Positions 15,952-24,009 are shown, counted from the first letter of the stretch. The stretch: 29,990 nt of DNA from Physcousia sp015060555 (GCA_015060555.1 SUYG01000058.1:1-29990); one strand, 5' to 3'. The notes: generated by a model not told the origin, from the letters alone. Numbers and translations are program-made.

Positions 15952-15990
15952 AAAGTGAAAAATAAAAGAGTGAAAAGTGAAAAATAAAAG
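15948..15990. repeat. GTGAAAAGTGAAAAATAAAA array
   Basis: Two ~22-bp units (GTGAAAAGTGAAAAATAAAA plus GA/GT) begin at the aspS stop codon. Inverted copies (TATTTTTCACTTTTC at 16058-16072, and CTCTTTCACTTTTCACTC at 16075-16092) lie within the next gene, where they encode its hydrophobic signal sequence. Confidence 0.85.
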
Positions 15991-15991
15991 T

Positions 15992-16447
15992 ATGACACTT
16001 CAGAATCGAAATACACGAGCCTATCAGATTTGGCGTAAAGCAGTGAAAAGTAATCTGTATTTTTCACTTTTCGCTCTTTCACTTTTCACTCTCGTTGCCT
16101 GCACCGAGAGCTTCGGAGAACGCTGTCGGCGCGAGGCACGCGAATACACCGAGCGGCAATGCCCCCGACTGATAGACCAGTACATCGTCATGGACAGCAT
16201 GACCTATGAGGATGAGCCGCAGGGCTTCACCTACCACCAGACGGTGCAAGGCGAGCTGGACAACGATTCGCTGCTGACACCCGAGGCCATCAGCACCTTC
16301 CAGGAAGAACTGCTGGCACGCATCCGCAAGGACATCAACCTGCGACGCTACAAGGAACGGGGCTTCACCTTCACCTACCGCTATACCTCGGCTTCCACAG
16401 GGAAACTCTTTACTGAGGTGTCCTTTGGGCCGGAAGAATACCGGTGA
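15992..16447 (+). CDS. Putative lipoprotein of unknown function
   Basis: A small exported protein I cannot name. A hydrophobic stretch (LYFSLFALSLFTLVAC) ends in a clean lipobox, LVAC, so the Cys is probably lipidated. The mature part (about 114 residues) is charged and ends EVSFGPEEYR. The ATG at 15992 gives a long N-region; a GTG at 16043 would leave a standard 20-residue lipoprotein signal, so the true start is uncertain. Another in-frame GTG lies at 15977 within the repeat. The hydrophobic codons are themselves an inverted copy of the GTGAAAAG border repeat. Mature-domain features are CRREAREYTERQCPRLIDQY and FTFTYRYTSASTGKLF. It lies between aspS and a secreted glycosidase. Confidence 0.7.
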   Translation: MTLQNRNTRAYQIWRKAVKSNLYFSLFALSLFTLVACTESFGERCRREAREYTERQCPRLIDQYIVMDSMTYEDEPQGFTYHQTVQGELDNDSLLTPEAISTFQEELLARIRKDINLRRYKERGFTFTYRYTSASTGKLFTEVSFGPEEYR

Positions 16448-16506
16448 ATTGGACAATTGGACAATTTACAATTGGACGATTACAATTGGACGATTACAAT
16501 TGGACG
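16446..16506. repeat. AATTGGAC/GATTAC array
   Basis: Begins at the lipoprotein stop codon: GAATTGGACAATTGGACAAT, then TACAATTGGACGAT units of 14-15 bp, ending near GATTGTGG. It is the same dialect as the ribE leader repeat at 2651-2687. Confidence 0.8.
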
Positions 16507-16542
16507 ATTGTGGCAAACGATACTAACTAAATTTATACAAAT

Positions 16543-19254
16543 ATGAAACGACTCCTCTCTGCCGCGCTACTTCTGATGGTAGGATCTGCCATTGCGCTGG
16601 CCGCAAACACAAAACAGACGGTGACGCAAGTCTCGACAACTGTGAGCCTCACCGATGATGTGGACTACCACATCTCAAGCACCACGCCGTTCACAGCGAC
16701 GGGCTCCATCGACATTGTCAACACCGACCACGCCGTGGTCATCTTAGATGCAGTGAAGCCCTCCAAGGCAAAGAACTACCTGAGCTACATCAAGATCAAC
16801 GGCGCAGAAGCCAAGAACAACACCAACTGCCAAGTGAAGCTCTACAACCTCGGCACCATCATCCTGCCCTACGGCACTGCCACCCGTCCGCTGACCCTCT
16901 ACGACGGGGCCGGCTTCAGCGGTGAGAGCTACAACAGCCTCACCGAAGGACACACCGGCGGCTACATGAATGACATACCGAAGGCCTGGAACAACCGCAT
17001 CAAGAGCTTCAAGCTGAAGCGTGGCTACATGGTCACCTTCGCCCTGAAGAAGAGCGGCCGCGGCTACAGCCGCTGCTTCATCGCTGCCGACAGCGACCTG
17101 GAGGTGGACCTGACGAAAGAGAGTTCCGGTCTCATGAGCGAGCGCATCTCCAGCTACCGTATCTTCAAATGGTATGACGCCGGCAAGAAGCAGTTGGCCA
17201 ACGCTGCTGGCGACAAGACCTCGCTCGACCTCCTCAACGTGCAGAGCACCTACGACTGGGGACAGGGAAACACCAGCCTGCAACCAGACTACGAATGGGT
17301 TCCCAACCACATCTATGAAGACTGGCCCTCAACCTCCACGATAGGCAGTACCTCGCAATCGCCACATACCAAGGCCAATAACGAGCCCAGGAACCAAGGC
17401 GACGACCACCCTCAAGATTTAGAAACCATTTTAGGGAACTGGGAAAATATGATGCGAACAGGTTTGCGACTCTGCTCGCCGGCGTCGTGGGACGGCAGCG
17501 ACTACTGGAATGCCACCGGCTTCCTCGCTGATTTCCTGGATGAAGTTGACAAGCGCGGCTGGCGATGCGATATCATAGACCTACACTGCTACTGGCCAGA
17601 GGGCAATTTCGGGAACGTCTCGAACTGGTCGAATAAGTACAAACGTCCTATCTGGATTTCAGAGTGGTGCTGGGGTGCTTCCTGGAACAACAACGGCTCG
17701 TTCTCCGGCAACGCCACAGAGGCCTCCTTCGCGGCAGCCATAAAAAACATCACCACCAACCTGAACAATAACCCTGCGGTGGAGCGCTACTTCTATTGGA
17801 ACGGCGAGAATGGCGCATTCCACTGCAAACTCACACGCAACGGAGCGCTCACACAAGCCGGCCAGTACTACTCCACCATGGACTCCGGACTCGGCTACTC
17901 AGGCTACGTCAACTATGTCCCCCATGCACCCACGCCCGAGGCCATCTCGGACCTCACCGGCACTTTCAAGCCGGGCAGCAAGTCCTGCACCGTCACGTGG
18001 ACCAACATGAACGGCGACCTCTCGAAGACCATCATCCTGCAGCGCAAAGTCGGCAGCGGGAAGTACGAGACCATCGCCTCCTTCGACGGCATCAGCAACG
18101 AAGAAACCTCGAAACTGAAATTCACCGATACCGTGGAGCCCGGCAGCAGCTACACCTACCGCGTCATCGACACGCTCTACAACAAGAAGGCAGCGATGTC
18201 CAACGACTTCACGCTCTACACCGCACAAACCAGCGGTGCCGGCAACGTGCAGTACGGCAGTTCCACCTCGATGCCGAAGGACAAGGGTTACGCCTTCTTC
18301 ACAGAGCCCTTCAACGAGCAGCCCGCCGTGGTCTTCGGCAGCGCCACGATGAAAAACACGCCGACCTCCACCAACAGCGTCGGCATCATCAACAACCTGC
18401 TGTCTGTCACCCCGCAGAGCGGTGCCTTCACCTACCTCACCTATCAGGAGAACCTGTGGACCAACACCACCGCCACCAAGGCCGAGACCAGCAACTTCAT
18501 CTCCGCCAAGCCCGGCAACGGCAAGATTGGCGAGCTCAACTATGAGACGGGCTATGTCTCCAACGGCGACGGCATCTCCTACGCCAATGCCGGCAGCTAC
18601 GGCAGCGATGTTGTTGAGGTGACGTTCCAGCAGCCTTTTGCCGAGGCTCCTGTGGTGATGATTACCCCTCTCCACACGTCGGCAACGCTCCCCGTGCTGA
18701 TGTGGCGCGTCTTTGATGTCACCAAGGAGGGCTTCAAATTCCAGCTGCAGTATGAAAGCACCCAGACCAAGTCTATGGCACAGCGCAAGGTGTGCTACTT
18801 CGCCATCGACAAGGGCACGGGCAAGGACGGCAACGGCGCTCTCTTCACCGTAGGTTGCAAAGAGATGACGTTCAAGTCCGCCAATGTGGCAATGGATTAC
18901 GACACGACGTTGGTGAAGCCCATCATGTTGGCACAGCTGCAGTCCTTCAACTACCAGGCCGCAGCCATCCTGCGCCTTGCCTCGGTGGGCGAAGCGAATG
19001 CACGTCTGCGAATGCAAGTAGATCCCACCAACACCGACATGGTGCTCACGACCTCGCGCTCAGCGACAGAGAATGTTGGCTACATCCTCATCAGCGAAGA
19101 CCCTGAACCCGTCGGCATTCAGGACATCAGCAACGAAGCCGCTGCCATACGTCCTGCTGACGACAGCATCTTCGACCTCAGCGGACGCCGCTTAGGAGGC
19201 ACGCTGAAGAAAGGTATCTACATCATCAACGGACAGAAAGTCCTGATGAAATAA
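16543..19254 (+). CDS. Secreted GH128-like glycosidase, multidomain
   Basis: A 903-residue exported protein. Signal peptide 1-21. An N-terminal beta-rich domain (about 30-230) may bind carbohydrate. Residues about 236-450 resemble the Glyco_hydro_cc (GH128) barrel: YDWG, VPNHIYEDWP, the acid/base motif HTKANNEP (Glu281), DIIDLHCYW (343-351) and the nucleophile motif WISEW (Glu374). Known GH128 enzymes cut beta-1,3-glucans; substrate here is inference. Next come a fibronectin type III domain (about 464-555) and two regions with H-type-lectin-like signatures (FFTEPFNEQPAVVF; VTFQQPFAEAPVVMI). The C-terminal tail (FDLSGRRL, KGIYIINGQKVLMK) matches the pectate lyase tail. Codon choice in about 17330-17700, inside the barrel, is less C/G-biased than the rest, hinting at a recombined segment. 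Confidence 0.82.
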   Translation: MKRLLSAALLLMVGSAIALAANTKQTVTQVSTTVSLTDDVDYHISSTTPFTATGSIDIVNTDHAVVILDAVKPSKAKNYLSYIKINGAEAKNNTNCQVKLYNLGTIILPYGTATRPLTLYDGAGFSGESYNSLTEGHTGGYMNDIPKAWNNRIKSFKLKRGYMVTFALKKSGRGYSRCFIAADSDLEVDLTKESSGLMSERISSYRIFKWYDAGKKQLANAAGDKTSLDLLNVQSTYDWGQGNTSLQPDYEWVPNHIYEDWPSTSTIGSTSQSPHTKANNEPRNQGDDHPQDLETILGNWENMMRTGLRLCSPASWDGSDYWNATGFLADFLDEVDKRGWRCDIIDLHCYWPEGNFGNVSNWSNKYKRPIWISEWCWGASWNNNGSFSGNATEASFAAAIKNITTNLNNNPAVERYFYWNGENGAFHCKLTRNGALTQAGQYYSTMDSGLGYSGYVNYVPHAPTPEAISDLTGTFKPGSKSCTVTWTNMNGDLSKTIILQRKVGSGKYETIASFDGISNEETSKLKFTDTVEPGSSYTYRVIDTLYNKKAAMSNDFTLYTAQTSGAGNVQYGSSTSMPKDKGYAFFTEPFNEQPAVVFGSATMKNTPTSTNSVGIINNLLSVTPQSGAFTYLTYQENLWTNTTATKAETSNFISAKPGNGKIGELNYETGYVSNGDGISYANAGSYGSDVVEVTFQQPFAEAPVVMITPLHTSATLPVLMWRVFDVTKEGFKFQLQYESTQTKSMAQRKVCYFAIDKGTGKDGNGALFTVGCKEMTFKSANVAMDYDTTLVKPIMLAQLQSFNYQAAAILRLASVGEANARLRMQVDPTNTDMVLTTSRSATENVGYILISEDPEPVGIQDISNEAAAIRPADDSIFDLSGRRLGGTLKKGIYIINGQKVLMK

Positions 19255-19281
19255 GAAAGGAGAAGAAAGCGACCAGAAAGT

Positions 19282-19309
19282 AAGAACCCCGCCGGTTGGC
19301 GGGGTTCTT
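19282..19309. terminator. Strong two-way terminator
   Basis: A 12-bp perfect GC-rich stem (AAGAACCCCGCC against GGCGGGGTTCTT), loop GGTT, followed by CTCTTCTT. It sits between the converging glycosidase and Na/Pi transporter genes and probably serves both. Confidence 0.9.
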
Positions 19310-19330
19310 CTCTTCTTAATAAAAAACACA

Positions 19331-21067
19331 TTACAACCTCGTTCCCATGCGGGCCTCAACGACATTGACGACGTAGTCGGCAAGCTTCTCGCATTCATTG
19401 ACGAGGTCCATGTAGATGGTGCCAACAGCATAGGTGTACTCATGGTTGTTCACGTCAATGATATTCTGCAGCTTGAGTTGGTTGCGGTAGTTGTTGATCT
19501 CGTGCTCGGTGTTGATGGTGCGGTTGATGTCGAAGGTTTCCTTGCGGCCGGTCATCAACTTGTTCATGAGCGTGAGAGAGTTGTTGGTCAGCTCCATCAT
19601 CTGATGCAAGTGGTTGTACTGGGCCTCGTTGAAGTGGTCTTCCTTGCCCTGGTACTTGCGGCTGATGGTGCGCGCCATGTTGTAGCAGCTGTCGCCGATG
19701 GACTCCAGTTCAGAGATCTCACGCAACATAGCACGTATCTTGGCCTTGGTGTCATCAGAGAGGTGAGCATCGCTGACCTGATCCAGATAGTTGGCAATCT
19801 CCAGCTCCAAGTTGTCAGAAATGCCCTCGTACTTCTCAATGCGCGTGAAGAGCTTGTTGAACTCTGTCTCCTGCTCGTTTTTCTTCTTGCTGGAAGAGGT
19901 GGCAGAGAGCTGCAACAGCTCGCGAACCATCACGAACATCCGTTGCATACGATCGGAGAAAGCCTGAATCTCCTTCTGCGCCTCAAGAACCGAGAGCTCA
20001 GGTGTCTTCATGAAGCCAGCGGTGATGAAGTGCAGACGGAAGTCCTCCTCCTCGTCAACAGTCTTGGGCTTGATAATCCAGCACACGAGACGCTCGATCT
20101 GCGGAACGAACCATATCAGGATTAAGGTGTTGGCCACATTGAAGCAAGTGTGGAAGGCAGCCAGCACGAAGCTCAGTTTGGCGGAATTAGCGAGGAAGAC
20201 GCTGGTCTCCACAGCTTCCTTCTGCATCGTCACGTCGTAGCCCACCATTCCGCACACGGCATCGACGAAGGGACGGAAGACGAAGAGAATCCAGAAGACG
20301 CCGAAGAAGTTGAAGAGCATGTGGGAGAGCGCAGCGCGACGGGCCTGCGTGTTGGCCGAGAGGGCTGCGAGGTTCGAGGTGATGGTGGTGCCGATGTTCT
20401 CACCCATGACAAGCGCAATACCCTGGTATATCGGCAGGGCGCCGCTGGAACACAGGATCATCGTGATGGCCATCACGGCAGCTGACGACTGCACGCAGAA
20501 TGTCAGGATGCCACCCAGGAGCAGGAAGATGAGCGTCGTGGAGAACGACGAGGGGTCGAAGGATGTGAAGAAGTCCAGCACGGCCTTGTTCTCGCCCAGA
20601 TGCATCTCCATGCCGGTGGCACGCAATGTCCCTAAGCCCAACAGCAGGAAGGACAGACCGAAGAGGAAGTCGCCGATGTAGCGGTAGCGCTTCAGGTAGA
20701 TGAGGATGATGCCAACGAAGAAAGCCGGGAAGACGGCGTTGGTGATGTCAAACGACATACCAGCCGACATAATCCACGCCGTCAGCGTCGTTCCGATGTT
20801 GGCACCCATGATGACGGAGATGGCCTGCGCCAGTGTCAGAAGGCCGGCATTGACGAACGAGACGGTCATCACGGTGGTGGCCGTGGAAGACTGTACGGAA
20901 GCCGTCACCAGCATACCTGTCAGCACACCCGTGAAGCGGTTGGTGGTCATCGCCCCGAGGACATGACGCAACTGCGGGCCCGCCATCTTCTGCAGCGCCT
21001 CGCTCATGGTTTTCATACCGAACATGAGCAGGGCGAGGGAGCCCAATAACTTAAAGACAATCAACAT
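19331..21067 (-). CDS. Na+/phosphate cotransporter with PhoU-like tail
   Basis: A 578-residue inner-membrane protein of the Na/Pi cotransporter (SLC34-like, YjbB/NptA) family. The N-terminal half is hydrophobic, with two inverted copies of the family signature, VQSSTATT (from 58) and VQSSAAV (about 192-198), plus GANIGTT and GENIGTT after each. The C-terminal half (about 350-570) is helical and charged and resembles PhoU domains (MMELTNNSLTLMNKL). Family role: sodium-coupled phosphate movement; YjbB of E. coli can export phosphate, so direction is not certain. It has its own well-formed promoter and no operon partners. It ends at the shared two-way terminator. Confidence 0.93.
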   Translation of the reverse strand: MLIVFKLLGSLALLMFGMKTMSEALQKMAGPQLRHVLGAMTTNRFTGVLTGMLVTASVQSSTATTVMTVSFVNAGLLTLAQAISVIMGANIGTTLTAWIMSAGMSFDITNAVFPAFFVGIILIYLKRYRYIGDFLFGLSFLLLGLGTLRATGMEMHLGENKAVLDFFTSFDPSSFSTTLIFLLLGGILTFCVQSSAAVMAITMILCSSGALPIYQGIALVMGENIGTTITSNLAALSANTQARRAALSHMLFNFFGVFWILFVFRPFVDAVCGMVGYDVTMQKEAVETSVFLANSAKLSFVLAAFHTCFNVANTLILIWFVPQIERLVCWIIKPKTVDEEEDFRLHFITAGFMKTPELSVLEAQKEIQAFSDRMQRMFVMVRELLQLSATSSSKKKNEQETEFNKLFTRIEKYEGISDNLELEIANYLDQVSDAHLSDDTKAKIRAMLREISELESIGDSCYNMARTISRKYQGKEDHFNEAQYNHLHQMMELTNNSLTLMNKLMTGRKETFDINRTINTEHEINNYRNQLKLQNIIDVNNHEYTYAVGTIYMDLVNECEKLADYVVNVVEARMGTRL

Positions 21068-21169
21068 AGGGAATTATGATTTGACGATTTATTTGAATAC
21101 GAAATCTACAGTACAAGGTACGTAGTACGATGGGATGATAAAAGATTTTTAGTAAAGCGGAATATGCGA

Positions 21170-21200
21170 CAAAAGTACATAAAAAGTGTTTAGCGCCAAA
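21170..21200 (-). promoter_or_regulatory. Promoter for the Na/Pi transporter
   Basis: On the minus strand, TTTG (21197-21200), 19 nt, TACTTTTG (21170-21177): a full match to the Bacteroidetes consensus, about 100 nt before the start codon. The leader carries a GATTTGACGATTT repeat remnant. Confidence 0.75.
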
Positions 21201-21293
21201 AAAAAATTTCGAAAAACATGCTCCAAGAGGTCCTAAAATATTCTTTTTCCAAAATATTTCGACTTTTAAGCATACGGAATCATAAATAATGTG

Positions 21294-21301
21294 TAAATTT
21301 G
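21294..21301 (+). promoter_or_regulatory. -7 box for ssb-gldE
   Basis: TAAATTTG followed by C, 26 bp before the ssb ATG. The -33 region is T-rich (ACTTTTAAG) but at imperfect spacing. Confidence 0.55.
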
Positions 21302-21327
21302 CAGCCAATTTATAATTCGTTGACAAC

Positions 21328-21690
21328 ATGCCAAGCATCAATAAGGTCATTCTCTTGGGACACGTAGGCAAAGAACCTGACATCCGCTATGTGGATCAGG
21401 GCGTGTGTGTGGCTCAGGTGCGTTTAGCCACCAATGAGCCTGGCTACACCCTGGCCAACGGCACCCAAGTGCCAGAGCGCACGGAATGGCACAATGTCAT
21501 TTTTTGGCGCAAACTCGCCGAGACCGTGGAGAAATATGTCCACACGGGCGACGCCATCTATGTGGAAGGAAAAATCCAAAGCCGGTCCTACGACGACAAG
21601 CAAGGCATCACGCGCTATATCACCGAGATATGGGCTGAGGACCTGAAGCTCTTCTCATCCAAAAAAGACACAGCACCCACGAATGGATAG
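21328..21690 (+). CDS. ssb: Single-stranded DNA-binding protein, short form
   Basis: A 120-residue OB-fold protein that coats single-stranded DNA in replication and repair. The fold signature is clear: INKVILLGHVGKEPDIRY, RTEWHNVIFW, AETVEKYVHTGDAIYVEGKI and YITEIWAEDLKLF. After the OB domain it stops almost at once (SSKKDTAPTNG). The flexible Gln/Pro-rich linker and the acidic DDLPF-type tip, which bind partner proteins in standard SSBs, are absent. The last 8 bp overlap the start of gldE, so the two are translationally linked. It may be a secondary SSB with the main one elsewhere, or a truncated copy. Confidence 0.92.
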   Translation: MPSINKVILLGHVGKEPDIRYVDQGVCVAQVRLATNEPGYTLANGTQVPERTEWHNVIFWRKLAETVEKYVHTGDAIYVEGKIQSRSYDDKQGITRYITEIWAEDLKLFSSKKDTAPTNG

Positions 21691-23011
21691 CTTTCTATCG
21701 GGCTTAGCCCCTCTCTTCGACGGCATCACGGCACAACCGCCGACGCTCAGCGCATGGGTTGCGCTGGCGCTGTCTGTGTTGCTGCTCTTCTGTTCCGCTT
21801 TCGTCAGCGGCAGCGAAATCGCCTTCTTCTCCCTCTCGCCTGCCGACAAAGCCGAGTTGGAGGAAGAGCGCAGCGCCACCGACACGCGCATCCTGGCGCT
21901 GCTGGACGACAGCGAGCGCCTGCTGGCCACCATCCTCTGTTCCAACAACTTCGTGAACGTGGCCATCATCATGCTGCTGAACTACTTCTTCCTCGGCGGC
22001 CAGCGCCCCGTGCTCTCCTTTGGCAGCAATGTTGTCATGGAGTTCCTGTTCATGACGGTGCTGCTGACGTTCCTGCTGCTGCTCTTCGGCGAGGTGATGC
22101 CTAAGATAGCCGCCAAGCAGAAGCCCCTGGCCATGGCACGCCTCTGCGCCCCCGCCTATGGTGTGCTGGTGAAGGTGTGGTGGCCTGTGAGCTGGCTGCT
22201 GCTGAAGTCCGGCAAGATCGCCAACCACATCCATTCCGGCCAGCAGCTCTCTGTCGATGACCTGGAGCAGGCGCTGGAGCTCACCGACAAACAGGAGATT
22301 GCCGAGGAGCAGCAGATGCTGAAGGGCATCATCCGCTTCGGCGGCGAGATGGCACGCGAGGTGATGACACCACGCGTAGATATGGTAGATCTCGACGTGA
22401 AGACCCCCTTCCCCGAGGTCATCAAGTGCATCGTGGAGAACAACTACTCACGCATCCCCGTCTATGCCGACACGGAGGACAACATCAAGGGCATCCTCTA
22501 CATCAAAGACCTCCTGCCCCATCTAGGCAAGACGGCCAACTTCCGCTGGCAGACGCTGGTGCGCCCTGCCACTTTCGTGCCTGAAACAAAGATGATCGAC
22601 GACCTGCTGCGCGACTTCCAGGCGCAGAAGGTGCACATCGCCATCGTCGTGGATGAGTTCGGAGGCACCAGCGGACTGGTGACGATGGAAGACATCATCG
22701 AGGAAATCGTAGGCGAGATCAACGACGAGTACGACGACGACGAACGCTCCTACACCCGCCTCAACCACAACACCTACATCTTCGAGGCCAAGACGCTGCT
22801 CTCCGACTTCCGTAAGATCCTGCAGTTAGACAGCGAAGCCTTCGACGACGTTGCCGGCGACGCCGACACGCTGGCCGGTCTGCTTCTGGAAATCAAGGGC
22901 GAGTTCCCGCAGCTGCATGAGCGCATCACCTATGAGAACTTCACCTTCGAAGTGATGGAGATGGATGAGCGCCGCATCATGAAAATCAAAGTGATTGTCG
23001 GAAAGAGCTAA
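21683..23011 (+). CDS. gldE: GldE-like CNNM/CBS transporter-associated protein
   Basis: A 442-residue inner-membrane protein of the hemolysin C/CorC group. The N-terminal CNNM (DUF21) domain with several membrane helices spans about 20-190 (SGSEIAFFSLSPADKAELEE). Two CBS domains follow at about 210-335 (VMTPRVDMVDLD; VDEFGGTSGLVTMEDIIEE). The C-terminal CorC_HlyC domain lies at about 350-440. In gliding Bacteroidetes the orthologue GldE is linked to gliding and outer-membrane lipoprotein placement, while relatives handle Mg2+ or Co2+; the function in non-gliders is not established. The ATG lies inside ssb. The next gene, mutY, converges so tightly that the two stop codons share bases (CTAA). 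Confidence 0.88.
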   Translation: MDSFLSGLAPLFDGITAQPPTLSAWVALALSVLLLFCSAFVSGSEIAFFSLSPADKAELEEERSATDTRILALLDDSERLLATILCSNNFVNVAIIMLLNYFFLGGQRPVLSFGSNVVMEFLFMTVLLTFLLLLFGEVMPKIAAKQKPLAMARLCAPAYGVLVKVWWPVSWLLLKSGKIANHIHSGQQLSVDDLEQALELTDKQEIAEEQQMLKGIIRFGGEMAREVMTPRVDMVDLDVKTPFPEVIKCIVENNYSRIPVYADTEDNIKGILYIKDLLPHLGKTANFRWQTLVRPATFVPETKMIDDLLRDFQAQKVHIAIVVDEFGGTSGLVTMEDIIEEIVGEINDEYDDDERSYTRLNHNTYIFEAKTLLSDFRKILQLDSEAFDDVAGDADTLAGLLLEIKGEFPQLHERITYENFTFEVMEMDERRIMKIKVIVGKS

Positions 23012-23997
23012 GGAACCAAAGCCAATAGCCGCTCTATGAGCCGCGGCTTGGCAAAATCATCCAAGTCCGATTCCCGAACCCAAATATAGCCCTCCGGCAA
23101 GGAGGGCTTTTCTATGACCTCCAGGAAATAGAAATCTGCGTAGAGAATACGATGTGTCAGCACGTGCTTTACCTCTTTGGCTAAGAGCTGTCCGTGCAGC
23201 CCGGCGGGCTGTACGGACAGCTCCACCGGCTCCCACAGTCCCTGCCATATATCGCCTGCCGGACGTCGGCGTATGGGGGTCTCATCCTTACACCTTATAT
23301 ATATATACGCGAGGCGCCGCTCCTGCACCTTCATCTTCTGCAGCTTCACGGGCAGCGTCTCCACCTGGCCCGAACGCAAAGCCACACACGTCTCGGCCAG
23401 CGGACACGCCGTGCAGTGTGGCGACTGTGGCGTACACTGGATAGCGCCGAAGTCCATCAGCGCCTGGTTGAAGGTGCCCGCCTGTCCGTGGGGCAGCAAC
23501 GCCTGCGCCAGCGCCGCGAACTCCCGCTTGCCTTCGGTGGAGTTGATGGGCGTTGCGATGCCGAAGTGGCGCGCCAGCACCCGATAGACATTGCCATCGA
23601 CGGCTGCGGCGTCAATCCCGAAGGCAATGGACGCGATGGCGGCTGCTGTGTAGTCGCCCACACCCTTCAGAGCACGTATGCCCTCCAGCGTCTGTGGGAA
23701 AGCGCCTGCGGCCACAATCTGGCGGGCTGCCGCATGAAGGTTGCGGGCGCGGCTGTAGTAGCCGAGCCCCTGCCACAGCCGCAGGACCTCGTCCTCCGAT
23801 GCCTCTGCCAGCATCTCCACAGTGGGGAAACGCAGCATGAACCGATGCCAGTAGGCTTCGCCCTGCTGGATGCGTGTCTGCTGTAAGATGATTTCACTCA
23901 ACCATATAGCATAAGCATCCTTGGTGCCGCGCCACGGAAGTTCACGTCCGAAATCACGGAACCACGCCAACAAAATGTATGTAAAATCATGATTCAT
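23008..23997 (-). CDS. mutY: A/G-specific adenine glycosylase
   Basis: Repairs 8-oxoG:A mispairs by removing the adenine. 329 residues. Catalytic Glu35 is in WLSEIILQQT, helix-hairpin-helix in LKGVGDYTAAAI (110-121), catalytic Asp134 in VDGNVYR, and the 4Fe-4S ligands are Cys188, 195, 198 and 204 (C-x6-C-x2-C-x5-C). The C-terminal NUDIX-like 8-oxoG-recognition domain begins about 227. Residues 259-271 of that domain are encoded by a 37-bp near-perfect palindrome, an oddity described in the findings. The gene diverges from HU and its stop interlocks with that of gldE. A TATATTTG -7 box sits just upstream. Confidence 0.95.
   Translation of the reverse strand: MNHDFTYILLAWFRDFGRELPWRGTKDAYAIWLSEIILQQTRIQQGEAYWHRFMLRFPTVEMLAEASEDEVLRLWQGLGYYSRARNLHAAARQIVAAGAFPQTLEGIRALKGVGDYTAAAIASIAFGIDAAAVDGNVYRVLARHFGIATPINSTEGKREFAALAQALLPHGQAGTFNQALMDFGAIQCTPQSPHCTACPLAETCVALRSGQVETLPVKLQKMKVQERRLAYIYIRCKDETPIRRRPAGDIWQGLWEPVELSVQPAGLHGQLLAKEVKHVLTHRILYADFYFLEVIEKPSLPEGYIWVRESDLDDFAKPRLIERLLALVP
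23186..23222. repeat. Palindrome inside mutY
   Basis: AGCTGTCCGTGCAGCCC (23186-23202), loop GGC, then GGGCTGTACGGACAGCT (23206-23222): 16 of 17 positions complementary. It is far more GC-rich and symmetrical than surrounding coding DNA and encodes ELSVQPAGLHGQL in the MutY C-terminal domain. Confidence 0.85.
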
Positions 23998-24001
23998 GGC
24001 G

Positions 24002-24009
24002 CAAATATA
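24002..24009 (-). promoter_or_regulatory. -7 box for mutY
   Basis: TATATTTG on the minus strand, 4 bp upstream of the start codon, with no well-placed -33. The transcript would be nearly leaderless. Confidence 0.4.

Noticed and set aside
16543..19254. Frameshift or broken barrel in the GH128-like gene, suggested by the changed codon use near 17330.
   Set aside because: The frame is continuous and both catalytic motifs (HTKANNEP, WISEW) are in place with normal spacing.
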